64,000 bases of DNA from Rheinheimera sp. A13L (GTDB lineage: Bacteria; Pseudomonadota; Gammaproteobacteria; Enterobacterales; Alteromonadaceae): the NCBI RefSeq assembly GCF_000217935.1, contig NZ_AFHI01000012.1, positions 294,116-358,115 on the forward strand. Direction: 5' to 3'. Below the pieces are notes generated by a model, which worked only from the letters and a program-made list of their open reading frames with translations, was not told the DNA's origin and did no database searches. This document shows, in pieces, positions 19,245 through 28,368 of the stretch. The position numbers and the translations under genes are program-made. Positions within the stretch are counted from its first letter, which is position 1. Each line of letters starts with the position of its first letter.

Positions 19245-19853
19245 ATGTCTGACTTCAACCATCCCCACGAAGACTTTACCTCTTTACGCCAGCAAGCAAA
19301 CGAAAGAATAAAAAACGGCACAGCCAAATGCAGTGACACAGTGGCCGCCAGTGCTGAAGCACTTGCTGTACTGTATCAGCTAAGCAATGAACCTGACACG
19401 GCAGTGGATGGCTTGAAATTACTGCACGAACTGCAAACCTATCAGGTTGAGCTGGATATGCAGCTTGAGCAACTGCAGGCCAATGAACTGGAGTCCAATC
19501 ATGAGCTGAGCTGCTACCGGATGTTTTTTGAGATGGCGCCTGTAGGTTGCATGTTGCTCAGAACGGATGGCGTGATTATGGATTGCAACCTGGCCGCCGC
19601 CCGTTTGTTTGGCACAGTCACAGAACAGCTTCTTGGCCAACCGGTAGATTCGTTGTTAAACAATGAAAGTAAAGCTCAGCTGCGGGCTGCTTTGGCCAGA
19701 CTGCAAAGTGGCGATACCAGCCTGAACAAAATCCTGACGACAAGTCCGGCTCAGCAAGGCCAGCAGAGCCTGGAACTGAACATCAGCTTATCGCCAGACC
19801 GTCGCGCCATCATGATGATGGTTTGTGATGACGAACCAAAGCTACCCAGCTAA
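19245..19853 (+). CDS. PAS-domain protein upstream of the CheB-CheR fusion
   Basis: A 202-residue cytoplasmic protein. About residues 45-85 form a predicted helix or coiled coil (LQTYQVELDMQLEQLQANE). It is followed by a PAS fold (about 90-190) with FEMAPVGCMLL, GVIMDCN and AARLFG. No kinase, GGDEF or EAL output follows, so it is probably a sensory or adaptor subunit. The ATG has ACGGAG upstream. It lies 80 bp before cheB-cheR, and small PAS proteins commonly neighbour such fusions, so joint function is inferred. Confidence 0.75.
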   Translation: MSDFNHPHEDFTSLRQQANERIKNGTAKCSDTVAASAEALAVLYQLSNEPDTAVDGLKLLHELQTYQVELDMQLEQLQANELESNHELSCYRMFFEMAPVGCMLLRTDGVIMDCNLAAARLFGTVTEQLLGQPVDSLLNNESKAQLRAALARLQSGDTSLNKILTTSPAQQGQQSLELNISLSPDRRAIMMMVCDDEPKLPS

Positions 19854-19933
19854 AGCATTGTTGTGTCTGACTGAATTTTAATGCCCGCTGGCAGCAGTGG
19901 GCAGCCTACTTCTCTGTAATGAGCATGATCTGA

Positions 19934-22516
19934 TTGAGTTCACACACTATTTCCCAGACCTCTGAAACCAAAGCAATACGTATCGTTGGCATAGGCGCAT
20001 CGGCTGGAGGTCTCGAAGCGCTGAATCAATTTCTGGCACAAACGCCAGCTGACACAGGTTTGGCCTGGATTGTGGTTCAGCATCTGGATCCAACCAAAAA
20101 AGCACTGTTGCCCGAATTATTACAGCGGGTCACCACTATGCCGGTACAGCAAGCCATTCAGGGTATGCAAGTACAAGCCAATCATCTGTATGTGATCCCC
20201 CCAGACACCGAGCTGACGGTCGTCAATGGCAGCTTGCACTTAGCGAAACCCGAAGAAGCCCGGGGTTTACGTTTGCCTGTTGATGTTTTATTTTCTTCTC
20301 TGGCAAGTGCCCTTGGCGAAAAAGCTATAGCCGTAGTGCTGTCCGGTATGGGTTCTGATGGCACAACAGGCGTTCAGGCGATCAAAGCAGTAGGTGGTTT
20401 ATCTGCAGTACAAAAGCCGGATTCAGCCCAATTTGATTCCATGCCGAGCAGTGTGATTAATGCAGGTTTCGCCGACATCATTGATACTCCAGCCGAATTA
20501 CCGGGTCGAATTCTGGCGGTATTAGCTCACAAACCCGAAGTGCATCCGCAGCAGAAAAACTCCTTAGAAATTGCGGATCTGCCCTCAGATTGTTTACAAC
20601 AGATAGTGGTGCAGTTGCAGCGTCATAGCCGCCATGATTTTTCCTCTTATAAAACCAGTACCTTATTACGCCGTATTGAACGTCGTATGGCGATCCACTC
20701 TTTAGCCTCTTTGTCAGACTACGCGGCTTTTCTGCACGACAATCCGCAGGAACTGGATCTGCTGTTTAAAGAACTGCTGATTGGCGTCACTCACTTTTTC
20801 CGCGAACCCGCCGTCTGGCAGCATTTATCGGATCTGGTCTTGCCTGAATTATTGCAGCACCGCATGGAAACCAAAGCAATACGAGCCTGGTGTATTGGCT
20901 GCTCTACAGGGGAAGAAGCCTGCTCTCTTGCTATCACCTTTTGTGAAGTATTAGAAAAGCACAGCGAGTTTAAAGGCTACAGCCTGCAAATTTTTGCATC
21001 CGATCTCAGTCCTGATGCCATTGCCAGTGCACGCCGTGGTCAATATCCGCTGTCTATAGCTGAGCACGTATCGGCCGAACGGCTGGAACGTTTTTTTGTT
21101 CGTCATGAAAGCTGCTATCAAATCAAACAAGCAGTTCGTGATTTAATTTTATATGCGCAACATGATGTTATTCTTGACGCGCCTTTTACCCGGCTGGATT
21201 TAATTGTTTGTCGTAACCTGTTGATTTATTTTGATACAGCATTGCAACGCCGTTTGTTGCCCCTGTTTCACTACAGCTTGCGTGATCAAGGTATTTTACT
21301 GCTCGGCAGCTCAGAAACCACAGGCCGTTTTCATGACTTATTTACACCAGTGCAGGCTAAATTAAGACTGTACCAGCGCCAGCCTCGCCACACTCAGGCT
21401 GGCTCTAAGCTGCCAGTTCAATCTTTCCCTCCGCTGTCGACCCTTGCTAAGGAGCATCCAGTGCCTACAGATAAACCTTCTGTGCCAAAAACCCATAACC
21501 TGCAAAACGCTGCCGATCAGTTGTTGTTACAAGTGTATTCGCCAGCCGCTGTGGTGCTGAACAGCAGCGGAGATATTGTTTATATCAGTGGCAGAACAGG
21601 CAAATACCTCGAACCTGCTGCTGGTAAAGCCAACTGGAATTTCCACGCCATGGCACGGGAAGGATTGCGGGCTCCGCTTGCCACCGCATTAAAACAAGCA
21701 TCTCAACATAGTGCGCCCTTGCAGCTGCGTGGCTTGACGGTATCAGTGCAAGACACAACACAACGGGTGGATGTGACAGTGCAGGCGCTGCGTGAACCTT
21801 CGGCTTTGCAGGGCATGACCATGATCGTATTCCGTGATGTGGCAGGTGAAGTAACAGACTCGCAAGACCCTGCTTCAAGTGTCGATTTTTCCTTAGCTGC
21901 AGTGCAACAACAATACCTGGATGAAATTCAGCTGCTGCGCGAAGAAACACAGGCCTCCAAAGAAGAGCTGCAATCCAGTAATGAAGAGCTTCAGTCGACC
22001 AATGAAGAACTGCAATCCACCAACGAGGAATTAACCACCTCGAAAGAAGAAATGCAGTCGATGAATGAAGAGCTGCAAACTATTAACACCGAATTGCAAA
22101 CCAAACTGGATGATTTAGCCCTGGCGCAAAGCGATTTGCAAAATACCCTGAACAGCATAGAAATAGCGGTGTTGTTTTTAGATCAGCAACTTAACGTAAG
22201 ACGGTATACAGACAGAGCCGCCAAAATTATTAACCTGCGTGAAAGTGATTTGGGCCGGCCACTGACCGACCTGACCAGCAGTTTGATGTATCCGGGCTTG
22301 CATCAGGACGCCCAGGACACCTTACGCACTCTGGTATTTTCTGAAAAACAAATTCCAACCAGTGACGAGCGCTGGTTTACAGTGCGGATCATGCCGTATC
22401 GCCGGTTGGACAATGTGATAGACGGGGTAGTTATTACCCTGGTGGATATCAGCACCACGAAAAAACTCGAAGCTGCTTTGCGGGAGCAATCGACTCCAAC
22501 TGTAGTTGGCCCCTGA
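19934..22516 (+). CDS. CheB-CheR-PAS fusion protein
   Basis: An 860-residue protein. Residues 15-195 are a CheB methylesterase with Ser in GASAGG, His in VQHLDP and Asp in SGMGSDGTTG. Residues 210-485 are a CheR methyltransferase with CIGCSTGEEA, FASDLSP and CRNLLIYF. A linker carries a PAS-like segment near 525-640. A long Glu/Gln coiled coil (about 660-730, repeated EELQSTN units) follows, then a PAS domain to the end. The receiver domain of true CheB and the histidine kinase often fused in this family are absent. The start is a TTG, because a TGA precedes it directly. The protein probably modulates methylation of a receptor or a sensory partner rather than classic chemotaxis. Confidence 0.85.
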   Translation: MSSHTISQTSETKAIRIVGIGASAGGLEALNQFLAQTPADTGLAWIVVQHLDPTKKALLPELLQRVTTMPVQQAIQGMQVQANHLYVIPPDTELTVVNGSLHLAKPEEARGLRLPVDVLFSSLASALGEKAIAVVLSGMGSDGTTGVQAIKAVGGLSAVQKPDSAQFDSMPSSVINAGFADIIDTPAELPGRILAVLAHKPEVHPQQKNSLEIADLPSDCLQQIVVQLQRHSRHDFSSYKTSTLLRRIERRMAIHSLASLSDYAAFLHDNPQELDLLFKELLIGVTHFFREPAVWQHLSDLVLPELLQHRMETKAIRAWCIGCSTGEEACSLAITFCEVLEKHSEFKGYSLQIFASDLSPDAIASARRGQYPLSIAEHVSAERLERFFVRHESCYQIKQAVRDLILYAQHDVILDAPFTRLDLIVCRNLLIYFDTALQRRLLPLFHYSLRDQGILLLGSSETTGRFHDLFTPVQAKLRLYQRQPRHTQAGSKLPVQSFPPLSTLAKEHPVPTDKPSVPKTHNLQNAADQLLLQVYSPAAVVLNSSGDIVYISGRTGKYLEPAAGKANWNFHAMAREGLRAPLATALKQASQHSAPLQLRGLTVSVQDTTQRVDVTVQALREPSALQGMTMIVFRDVAGEVTDSQDPASSVDFSLAAVQQQYLDEIQLLREETQASKEELQSSNEELQSTNEELQSTNEELTTSKEEMQSMNEELQTINTELQTKLDDLALAQSDLQNTLNSIEIAVLFLDQQLNVRRYTDRAAKIINLRESDLGRPLTDLTSSLMYPGLHQDAQDTLRTLVFSEKQIPTSDERWFTVRIMPYRRLDNVIDGVVITLVDISTTKKLEAALREQSTPTVVGP

Positions 22517-22528
22517 CAGGGCCTTTTA
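22508..22528 (+). terminator. Terminator overlapping the cheB-cheR stop codon
   Basis: GGCCC at 22508-22512 pairs with GGGCC at 22519-22523 and is followed by TTTTA. The stem is short but the position is right. Confidence 0.45.
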
Positions 22529-22549
22529 GTGCAGCTTATTTAAGGCTGA

Positions 22550-22831
22550 TTATTTAAGACTGATACCCGGAACTTCAGTGACGGTTTTTGCGCCAGAGCG
22601 CTCAATAATTTTAACCAGTACAGACTGAATAGTCTCATCCTGATGCACATCTTCCGTACCTGAGAATTTTTGCTGCTGCGCAGCAGCCCCTTCTTCCAAT
22701 ACAAAGGTCACCACCACTTCGGTGGCCTTATCCGCTGTTTCACCAAAATAGGCCAACGACAGGCTTGGATAACCTTCAAAGCCTTTGGTCAGTTGTTTTG
22801 ACAGGCGCTTTTTTGCTTTATCTAAATTCAT
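22550..22831 (-). CDS. Small conserved-looking protein, unknown
   Basis: A 93-residue soluble protein. It has a basic N-terminus (DKAKKRLSKQLTKGF), a central strand-rich part (SLSLAYFGETADKATEVVVTFVLEEG) and a C-terminal helix (TIQSVLVKIIERSG). No ribosome binding site is obvious. The amphipathic pattern and low-bias composition support a real gene. I do not recognise the family. It sits between the cheB-cheR terminator and the DUF2007 gene. Confidence 0.55.
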   Translation of the reverse strand: MNLDKAKKRLSKQLTKGFEGYPSLSLAYFGETADKATEVVVTFVLEEGAAAQQQKFSGTEDVHQDETIQSVLVKIIERSGAKTVTEVPGISLK

Positions 22832-22906
22832 ACGATTTTTTCATCTGTGGGATAGTCAGTAAGACTATACAGCGCCAAAGCCTGCGCCGCAGTTATTTCT
22901 GTTTGC

Positions 22907-23212
22907 TCAGCCCTGATCAGTGCCGCAGTTCCAGCACAACTCAAAGGAAGCCGCATTTTCTTCAGCGCACTGACTACAGACCCAGTCTTCGGCGTCACTA
23001 TCCAGCTTCAGGCTCTGTACTATTCGGCTGGCTAAGGCAAAATCGTTTTCATCCACCAGCCATAACTGCAGCCAGCTATCAAAAGCAGAGACTTCACCTA
23101 TGATGCTCACTGCATGTTCGTTTTTGACAAACACTTCAAAACCACGGCGCTGCAGAATATTTTTGATATTACTGACAATAAGCCGGTTCTCATGGGTGTA
23201 GATCATTTTCAA
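22907..23212 (-). CDS. DUF2007 protein with C-terminal zinc ribbon
   Basis: A 101-residue protein. The N-terminal ~70 residues (MIYTHENRLIVSNIKNIL, then GEVSAFDSWLQLWL) are the DUF2007 'signal-transducing' ferredoxin-like fold. The end has CSQC and CWNC, a four-Cys zinc ribbon. I prefer the TTG at 23212 (product MKMIYTHE) because a GAGGG box lies eight bases upstream and relatives begin MKxIYTHEN. An ATG at 23206 is the alternative. It lies directly downstream of the truncated fic gene. The role is unknown. Confidence 0.75.
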   Translation of the reverse strand: MKMIYTHENRLIVSNIKNILQRRGFEVFVKNEHAVSIIGEVSAFDSWLQLWLVDENDFALASRIVQSLKLDSDAEDWVCSQCAEENAASFELCWNCGTDQG

Positions 23213-23229
23213 GACAATTCCCTCTACTT

Positions 23230-23463
23230 TCAGCGAACTGTTATTGGCTTCGTTGCTTGCTGAAATAAATACCAATGGATATGGCAAAGATAAGCAAAAG
23301 TCAGATTGTCAAAATCAGGTTCAAAGTTTTTTAATCTGAAAGAAGTAAGCTCAACCTCGGCTTCTTCAAGTTCTGCTTCAGAGTGGATATCAAGTAAATT
23401 AATAAGTATGGAAGTGCCAGGGGAACAATAAGGATCCTGTCCGACCCCGTACTTGTCAGTCAT
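23230..23463 (-). pseudogene. Truncated Fic family toxin (N-terminal remnant)
   Basis: A 77-residue frame whose first ~67 residues match the N-terminus of Fic proteins. It has KYGVGQDPYCSPGT, ILINLLDI, a helix ELEEAEVELT and AYLCHIHWYLFQ. Intact Fic proteins run to about 200 residues and carry the catalytic HPFxxGNGR loop. Here the frame leaves the family after LFQ and stops ten residues later, with the DUF2007 gene immediately following. The AMP-transferase core is therefore missing, probably by deletion. Its ATG overlaps the end of the antitoxin-like gene. Confidence 0.75.
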
Positions 23464-23617
23464 CAGAGCTTTGTAATTCTTTAAGTTTGGCGGCCAGCTT
23501 AGGATTTAGCTGTTGTCTGGTTTTGTCCGTCGGCTTCAATCCTTCCAACCTCAGGCTTTCGTTGTAATTGGCAACCTTGGTTGCGTCGAAGCGCTTACGC
23601 AATTGTGGTTTATTCAT
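23456..23617 (-). CDS. FicA/YhfG-like antitoxin
   Basis: A 53-residue protein. The segment ANYNESLRLEGLKP matches the YhfG/FicA family, in which a short helix with an (S/T)xxxE(G/N) core obstructs the Fic ATP site; SLRLEG carries that core. The gene overlaps the start of the fic remnant by eight bases, the normal arrangement of ficA-fic modules. GAGG lies about 11 bases upstream of the ATG. The antitoxin seems intact although the toxin is truncated. Confidence 0.7.
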   Translation of the reverse strand: MNKPQLRKRFDATKVANYNESLRLEGLKPTDKTRQQLNPKLAAKLKELQSSDD

Positions 23618-23782
23618 CAGAACCGCACCTCTTTATTGATAGCCTGAGTTTAGCTGGTTTTGATCTGCTCAACAACATCAGGCTCTCATCAGAGCTGAAA
23701 CACAAATCCGCCACAAAACCACTGCTTTAACAACAAAACAGCAGCTTTGTGGAGGAGTAAAAATTAAATAACAAAAACTAAG

Positions 23783-25255
23783 TCAGATACCTGTACAACC
23801 ACAGACAGAACCAGCGCTTGAATTAGCGTTTGTCCAGTTGCCGTTCCATTTCAGGTAGCTTGCAGTGCTTTGGCACACACCTTTTTCGCCGCCACAAATA
23901 CCAGCAGCCATGCTGTTATCACCAATAGTAGTGCCGGACGTTACATCAATATTTTCACCCTGACCTATTTTGATATCTTTAAAAATATGACTCAGCGCCT
24001 GAGACGTAATGTTATTGCTGATCTGTTGCCCTGTGCCTGCGTAGTTATGGCAACCAAAACAATTACTGGCAAAGGTGCTGTTCAGGTTCACATGCTGATA
24101 ATCCGTTTCAGCGACTGAGTTGGCTAAACGTAACGAACCCCGTTCATTCGGAACCCCTACTCCACCTGAGCTTTGGCTGATATCACTCACCCAGAGTGCG
24201 CCAACGGTAAAATAGTTTGCCAGTACTTTCATAGCGGCTGGCGTGGTCGGTTGTGTTAACAAACTAAGCAGCTCGCTGTTTTGGGTAGTCACGTCCGTCA
24301 GATTTTGTGCAGCTTTTGGATCACCAGATGCGGTACCATAAGGATGAACCCGACAAATATTGGTTGGTGTGCCTGTTGGCGCAGTTTGTTTTTTCAGAGG
24401 GTTATTAAAGTTACAACTATTACCCGCATCTGCTGAACCAGGCAAAGCCGCAGTGCAGCTGGCACTGGCAAAAGTCCAGGCATTGCCATTTTGTGCATCT
24501 GGTGGTGTGCAGTCAGGCGTATTATTTATATGCTCGTAAGTAGTCCAGATAAATTCCGGGTGATCTGTAGTCGCAGACACCATATGCATACCAGCCAAAC
24601 CCAAAGTGACATTTTTACCGCCTATACTTTGTTTTTGGGTCACAAAGGCATTTGACGCTATTTCAGCGTCTGATAACAGTTTCCAGCCAAATTTCAGCTC
24701 CATAGTGCCGGCAGGAAAATTAATGATATTTTGTTTTTGCATCTCAACAGCACTGCCGGTTAAAGCACATAGCGACTTGCTGAAGCGCACATCGTAATAC
24801 ACTACATTGCCATCCTGCGCATAAATAGTAGCGCCACCACCAGCCTGGCCTGTAGTCACCGAAGTGCCGGCTCCGGCTTTGGCTAACGCCGTTCTTAAGG
24901 TCGGCCCTGAGATGCTGTTATCACAGGAATTGGCTGGACTGCCATCGTCTTTGAATTCCAGTACAGGGTAATTCGCCTGGTTCATAAAATTACGCTGGCC
25001 ATTCGGGTCTTGCGACATCAGATACAAAAAGGTTTGAGTAGAAAACTGATAAAAATCACAAAAATTAGAGCTTCCATCTGAGCCGCTTTTTTTCACTTCA
25101 GTAGGTAAAGACGGATTTTTTAACCAGTTTGGATCAACAGGACAAGCCGAAGCTGCTGAAGCAGAGCTTGCATACGCCTGATTTGCCAACGCCATCTGAG
25201 GCAAAAACGAGCCTAAAACCAAACTGCTGATCAGTAGTTTTTTTAAGGTATTCAT
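23783..25255 (-). CDS. Secreted protein with one c-type haem motif
   Basis: A 490-residue exported protein with a clear signal peptide (cleavage near ALANQ) and AAGGAAGG upstream of the ATG. One CxxCH motif is present (NCFGCHNY, about residue 398), consistent with a single covalently bound haem. There are several more Cys residues, including a C-terminal CGCTG. A conserved-looking block (GMHMVSATTDHPEFIWTTYEH) lies mid-protein near residue 225. The rest is Ser/Thr/Gly-rich. I do not recognise a named family; a periplasmic or extracellular cytochrome-like redox role is inferred from the haem motif only. Confidence 0.65.
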   Translation of the reverse strand: MNTLKKLLISSLVLGSFLPQMALANQAYASSASAASACPVDPNWLKNPSLPTEVKKSGSDGSSNFCDFYQFSTQTFLYLMSQDPNGQRNFMNQANYPVLEFKDDGSPANSCDNSISGPTLRTALAKAGAGTSVTTGQAGGGATIYAQDGNVVYYDVRFSKSLCALTGSAVEMQKQNIINFPAGTMELKFGWKLLSDAEIASNAFVTQKQSIGGKNVTLGLAGMHMVSATTDHPEFIWTTYEHINNTPDCTPPDAQNGNAWTFASASCTAALPGSADAGNSCNFNNPLKKQTAPTGTPTNICRVHPYGTASGDPKAAQNLTDVTTQNSELLSLLTQPTTPAAMKVLANYFTVGALWVSDISQSSGGVGVPNERGSLRLANSVAETDYQHVNLNSTFASNCFGCHNYAGTGQQISNNITSQALSHIFKDIKIGQGENIDVTSGTTIGDNSMAAGICGGEKGVCQSTASYLKWNGNWTNANSSAGSVCGCTGI

Positions 25256-25484
25256 CTGCGGTATTCCTTCCTTTGTTTTGTTATCACTTTTTTAGCAACA
25301 GGTTCTGCTGGTTTTAGCCTGCCATTTTTACCTGTTTTGAAAACTCTAGTTGCTAAATCAGAAAAGGAAAGAAATTTCAAAAAAAGAAACAAAAACACTG
25401 CGGTTTTTGTTCAAAGTACGGAGCTAAGTAAACAGAGCCCGTATCACCTCATGCTATCTTTTATATCTCCACTTGCCCTTGTAC

Positions 25485-26462
25485 TTACCCCTGCATACAA
25501 ACCCTGTTCCGGCCCGATTGTTTAGCCTGCATCATAGCTTTGTCTGCCTGATGCAATAAGGCTTCCAGCATGGCTTCTGGTTCACATTCGCCTGTTAACC
25601 CAGCCAGATTGGCACAGGCTATTCCAAAACTTGCAGTGCAACTGATTTCTCCGCCTTCTACTGCAATTTTATGCTGCTCAAAGCCTGCTCTTATCCGCTC
25701 TGCCAGTTGTTTTGCCTGCTCAGGCTGGGTGTCGGGTAATAAGATGGCAAACTCTTCTCCGCCTACCCGAGCCAAAACATCAGAACCCCGTACCAGACTT
25801 TGCGCCAAAGCTGAAAGCTCTGCCAGCACAGCATCACCAGCAGCATGGTTCCACTGGTCATTCACCTGCTTAAAATGGTCCAGATCAAACATAATCACGG
25901 CCAGCATCTGGCCATGACGATGGGCCTGAAGAAACAGTTGCCGACTTAAATTAAAAAACGCCCATCTGTTGTTTAACTGAGTTAACTCATCTGTATTCGC
26001 CTGCCGCTCCGCCAGAGCTTTGGCGTTCGCCAGTTGTTGTTCCATTTCTTTACGTTCAGTGATATCTGTGGCTATTTCAATACGAACCAGCCTGCCATCT
26101 ACCCAGCGGATCGCCTGATCGCGGCGCTGATACCAGCGACCATTCACCGTATTCTGAAATTCCCAGACATATACCCCGGTGGGCTCTCCATTGGCATCCA
26201 GCAGCTTGCCATTAGTGCAATGCCGACAGGCCGAATCCTGTCCGGCCTGCAGCACCTGATAACATGTCTTGCCCGCTATAGGCCCCCACTCGGCGGCACC
26301 ATAGTTGTTGATATACAACAGTTCATAGGTTTGCAGATCCGACACATACACCAGCGCATCCATACTATTAAGAATAGTTTCAATCGCCTGATAACTATGG
26401 TTCTCGTCCACTGAAGTTAAAGAGCCTGTTGCCTTATCAGAACCAGAAGAAGCTGAACTCAT
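25485..26462 (-). CDS. PAS-GGDEF diguanylate cyclase
   Basis: A 325-residue c-di-GMP synthase. A PAS domain (about residues 20-135) contains Cys-rich CYQVLQ and CRHC, suggesting a redox or metal-sensing loop, and ends in the usual DITERK linker. The cyclase domain (about 160-320) shows DELTQLNNRWAF, DLDHFKQVND and the active-site GGEEF. An RxxD inhibitory site is not evident. I chose the ATG at 26462; the frame extends to 26534 with a hydrophobic stretch that could be a membrane helix if the upstream ATG is used. No EAL domain. Confidence 0.85.
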   Translation of the reverse strand: MSSASSGSDKATGSLTSVDENHSYQAIETILNSMDALVYVSDLQTYELLYINNYGAAEWGPIAGKTCYQVLQAGQDSACRHCTNGKLLDANGEPTGVYVWEFQNTVNGRWYQRRDQAIRWVDGRLVRIEIATDITERKEMEQQLANAKALAERQANTDELTQLNNRWAFFNLSRQLFLQAHRHGQMLAVIMFDLDHFKQVNDQWNHAAGDAVLAELSALAQSLVRGSDVLARVGGEEFAILLPDTQPEQAKQLAERIRAGFEQHKIAVEGGEISCTASFGIACANLAGLTGECEPEAMLEALLHQADKAMMQAKQSGRNRVCMQG

Positions 26463-26611
26463 GGAATACCACCAAATGAAAAAAATGAAACATTCGAACA
26501 TTAACATAATTGAATATAGCTGTCTTGTTTTCAATCGGCTAAGTCTGCGGAAACTCTTGTCATCAAAGGCTGAACAGGTTAAAACAGTGTAAATACATCA
26601 AGGAGTGAGTA

Positions 26612-28288
26612 ATGACTTACCGCGTTTTTTTCTCTGCTTTATTAATGGCTTTATCCTTAGTGTTTTCCCCCTTACAGGCGGCGGAAACCAAAGGAACAGG
26701 CCAGGGCGCTGTGGCCTCGCCCGATCAGTACGGTGCAACAGTGGCCGAACAAATTCTGCGAAAAGGTGGCAACGCGGTAGATGCAGCCATAGCCACGGCC
26801 TTTACACTGGCCGTCACATACCCTGAAGCAGGTAATATTGGTGGTGGTGGTTTTATGCTGGTCTGGTTTGACGGCAAGCCCTACTTTTTGGATTACCGCG
26901 AAACAGCACCAGCAGCAGCCCACAAAGATATGTTTTTAAATGCCGACAAGCAGGTGATTGAAAACTTGAGCTTAATTGGCCATAAAGCCAGCGGCGTGCC
27001 TGGCACCGTAATGGGATTATGGCTGGCGCATAAAAAGTTCGGCTCTCTGCCATGGCAGGATTTAGTAGCTCCGGCTATTCACTACGCCAGCCAGGGTTTT
27101 ATCGCAGCCGATCATTTCCAATACAGACCAGATTTGCTCAGGCAACTGGAAGGAAAAACCAATTTCGCTCAGTATTTTGGTGCCATGAAAGCAGGTGAAA
27201 ATTTTAAGCAACCTGAACTGGCTGAAACCTTAAAACGCATTGCGGCACAAGGCCCTGATGATTTTTACAAAGGCAAAACTGCAAAACTTTTAGTGGCGGA
27301 AATGCAACGGGGTAGAGGCTTAATCACTATGGACGATTTAGCAGCCTACCGGGCAGGCTGGCGTGAGGCTTTAGTTACACCATGGCGCGATAAGCAGTTA
27401 ATTAGCGCACCACCGCCAAGTTCAGGTGGCATAGCTTTGGCTCAGCTTTTAGGCTTAAAACAACGCCGCAGCAACGATTTCGAAAACATAAAACACAACA
27501 GCCCTCAATACGTGCATTTGATCGCCGAGCTGGAAAAACGGGTTTATGCTGACCGGGCTCAGTATTTGGGTGATCCGGCTTTTGTCACTGTGCCACAGCA
27601 GCAATTGCTCGACAGCAGTTATCTGGATAAACGCGCTAAAGAAATCAACGCTTTAGCTATCTCTGAAACTAAAGCTATTCAACCTGGTCTTGAAGGTTAT
27701 CACACCACTCACTTTTCCATTCTGGATAAGCATGGCAATGCAGTGTCGAACACTTATACCCTGAACTTAGATTTTGGCAACGGCGTGGTAGTGCAAGGTG
27801 CTGGTTTTGTGCTGAATAACGAAATGGACGACTTCTCAGCCAAAGCCGGTGTACCCAACGCTTTTGGTGTGGTGGGCAACGACGCAAATTCGATAGAACC
27901 CGGCAAACGTATGTTGTCGTCCATGACGCCCAGCATGCTGGTACAGGACAACAAAATCAGCTTAGTGGTTGGCACTCCTGGGGGTTCTACCATCATCACC
28001 TCGATATTTCAGGTGATCACCAACCTGTTCGACTTTGATATGCCATTACAAAATGCGGTAGCAACCACCCGTTTTCATCATCAGTTATTGCCGAAAGATC
28101 AAATCACCATGGAGCCTTACGCCCCATTGCCGGATGAGGTGCAGCAGCAACTCAGCAAAAAAGGCTACAAACTGCATACCCAAGGCTGGAATTTAGGTGA
28201 TGTACAGGCGATACAAGTGACCCCAGAGAAGGTGCAAGCCGCCGCCGATCCACGGGCTCGTGGCGTAGCTAAGGTGATTGAGTATTAA
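26612..28288 (+). CDS. ggt: Gamma-glutamyltranspeptidase
   Basis: A periplasmic enzyme of 558 residues that cleaves the gamma-glutamyl bond of glutathione and transfers or hydrolyses it. It is made as a precursor with a signal peptide (cleavage after LQAAE). The autocatalytic Thr lies in HTTHFS near residue 365, where the chain splits into large and small subunits. The N-terminal block GGNAVDAAIATAFTLAVTYP and the small-subunit block GTPGGSTI match the family. AAGGAG lies nine bases upstream of the ATG. A strong terminator follows, so it is monocistronic. Confidence 0.93.
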   Translation: MTYRVFFSALLMALSLVFSPLQAAETKGTGQGAVASPDQYGATVAEQILRKGGNAVDAAIATAFTLAVTYPEAGNIGGGGFMLVWFDGKPYFLDYRETAPAAAHKDMFLNADKQVIENLSLIGHKASGVPGTVMGLWLAHKKFGSLPWQDLVAPAIHYASQGFIAADHFQYRPDLLRQLEGKTNFAQYFGAMKAGENFKQPELAETLKRIAAQGPDDFYKGKTAKLLVAEMQRGRGLITMDDLAAYRAGWREALVTPWRDKQLISAPPPSSGGIALAQLLGLKQRRSNDFENIKHNSPQYVHLIAELEKRVYADRAQYLGDPAFVTVPQQQLLDSSYLDKRAKEINALAISETKAIQPGLEGYHTTHFSILDKHGNAVSNTYTLNLDFGNGVVVQGAGFVLNNEMDDFSAKAGVPNAFGVVGNDANSIEPGKRMLSSMTPSMLVQDNKISLVVGTPGGSTIITSIFQVITNLFDFDMPLQNAVATTRFHHQLLPKDQITMEPYAPLPDEVQQQLSKKGYKLHTQGWNLGDVQAIQVTPEKVQAAADPRARGVAKVIEY

Positions 28289-28314
28289 AGGCTGAACTCT
28301 GTTTATTCAGTAAG

Positions 28315-28347
28315 CGGGCTGGATTGACTCCAGCCTTTGCTTTTTTA
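28315..28347 (+). terminator. Rho-independent terminator after ggt
   Basis: GGCTGGA / TCCAGCC stem with a five-base loop, followed by TTTGCTTTTTT. Confidence 0.8.
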
Positions 28348-28368
28348 CGAAATGTCTTTTTCTACAGC

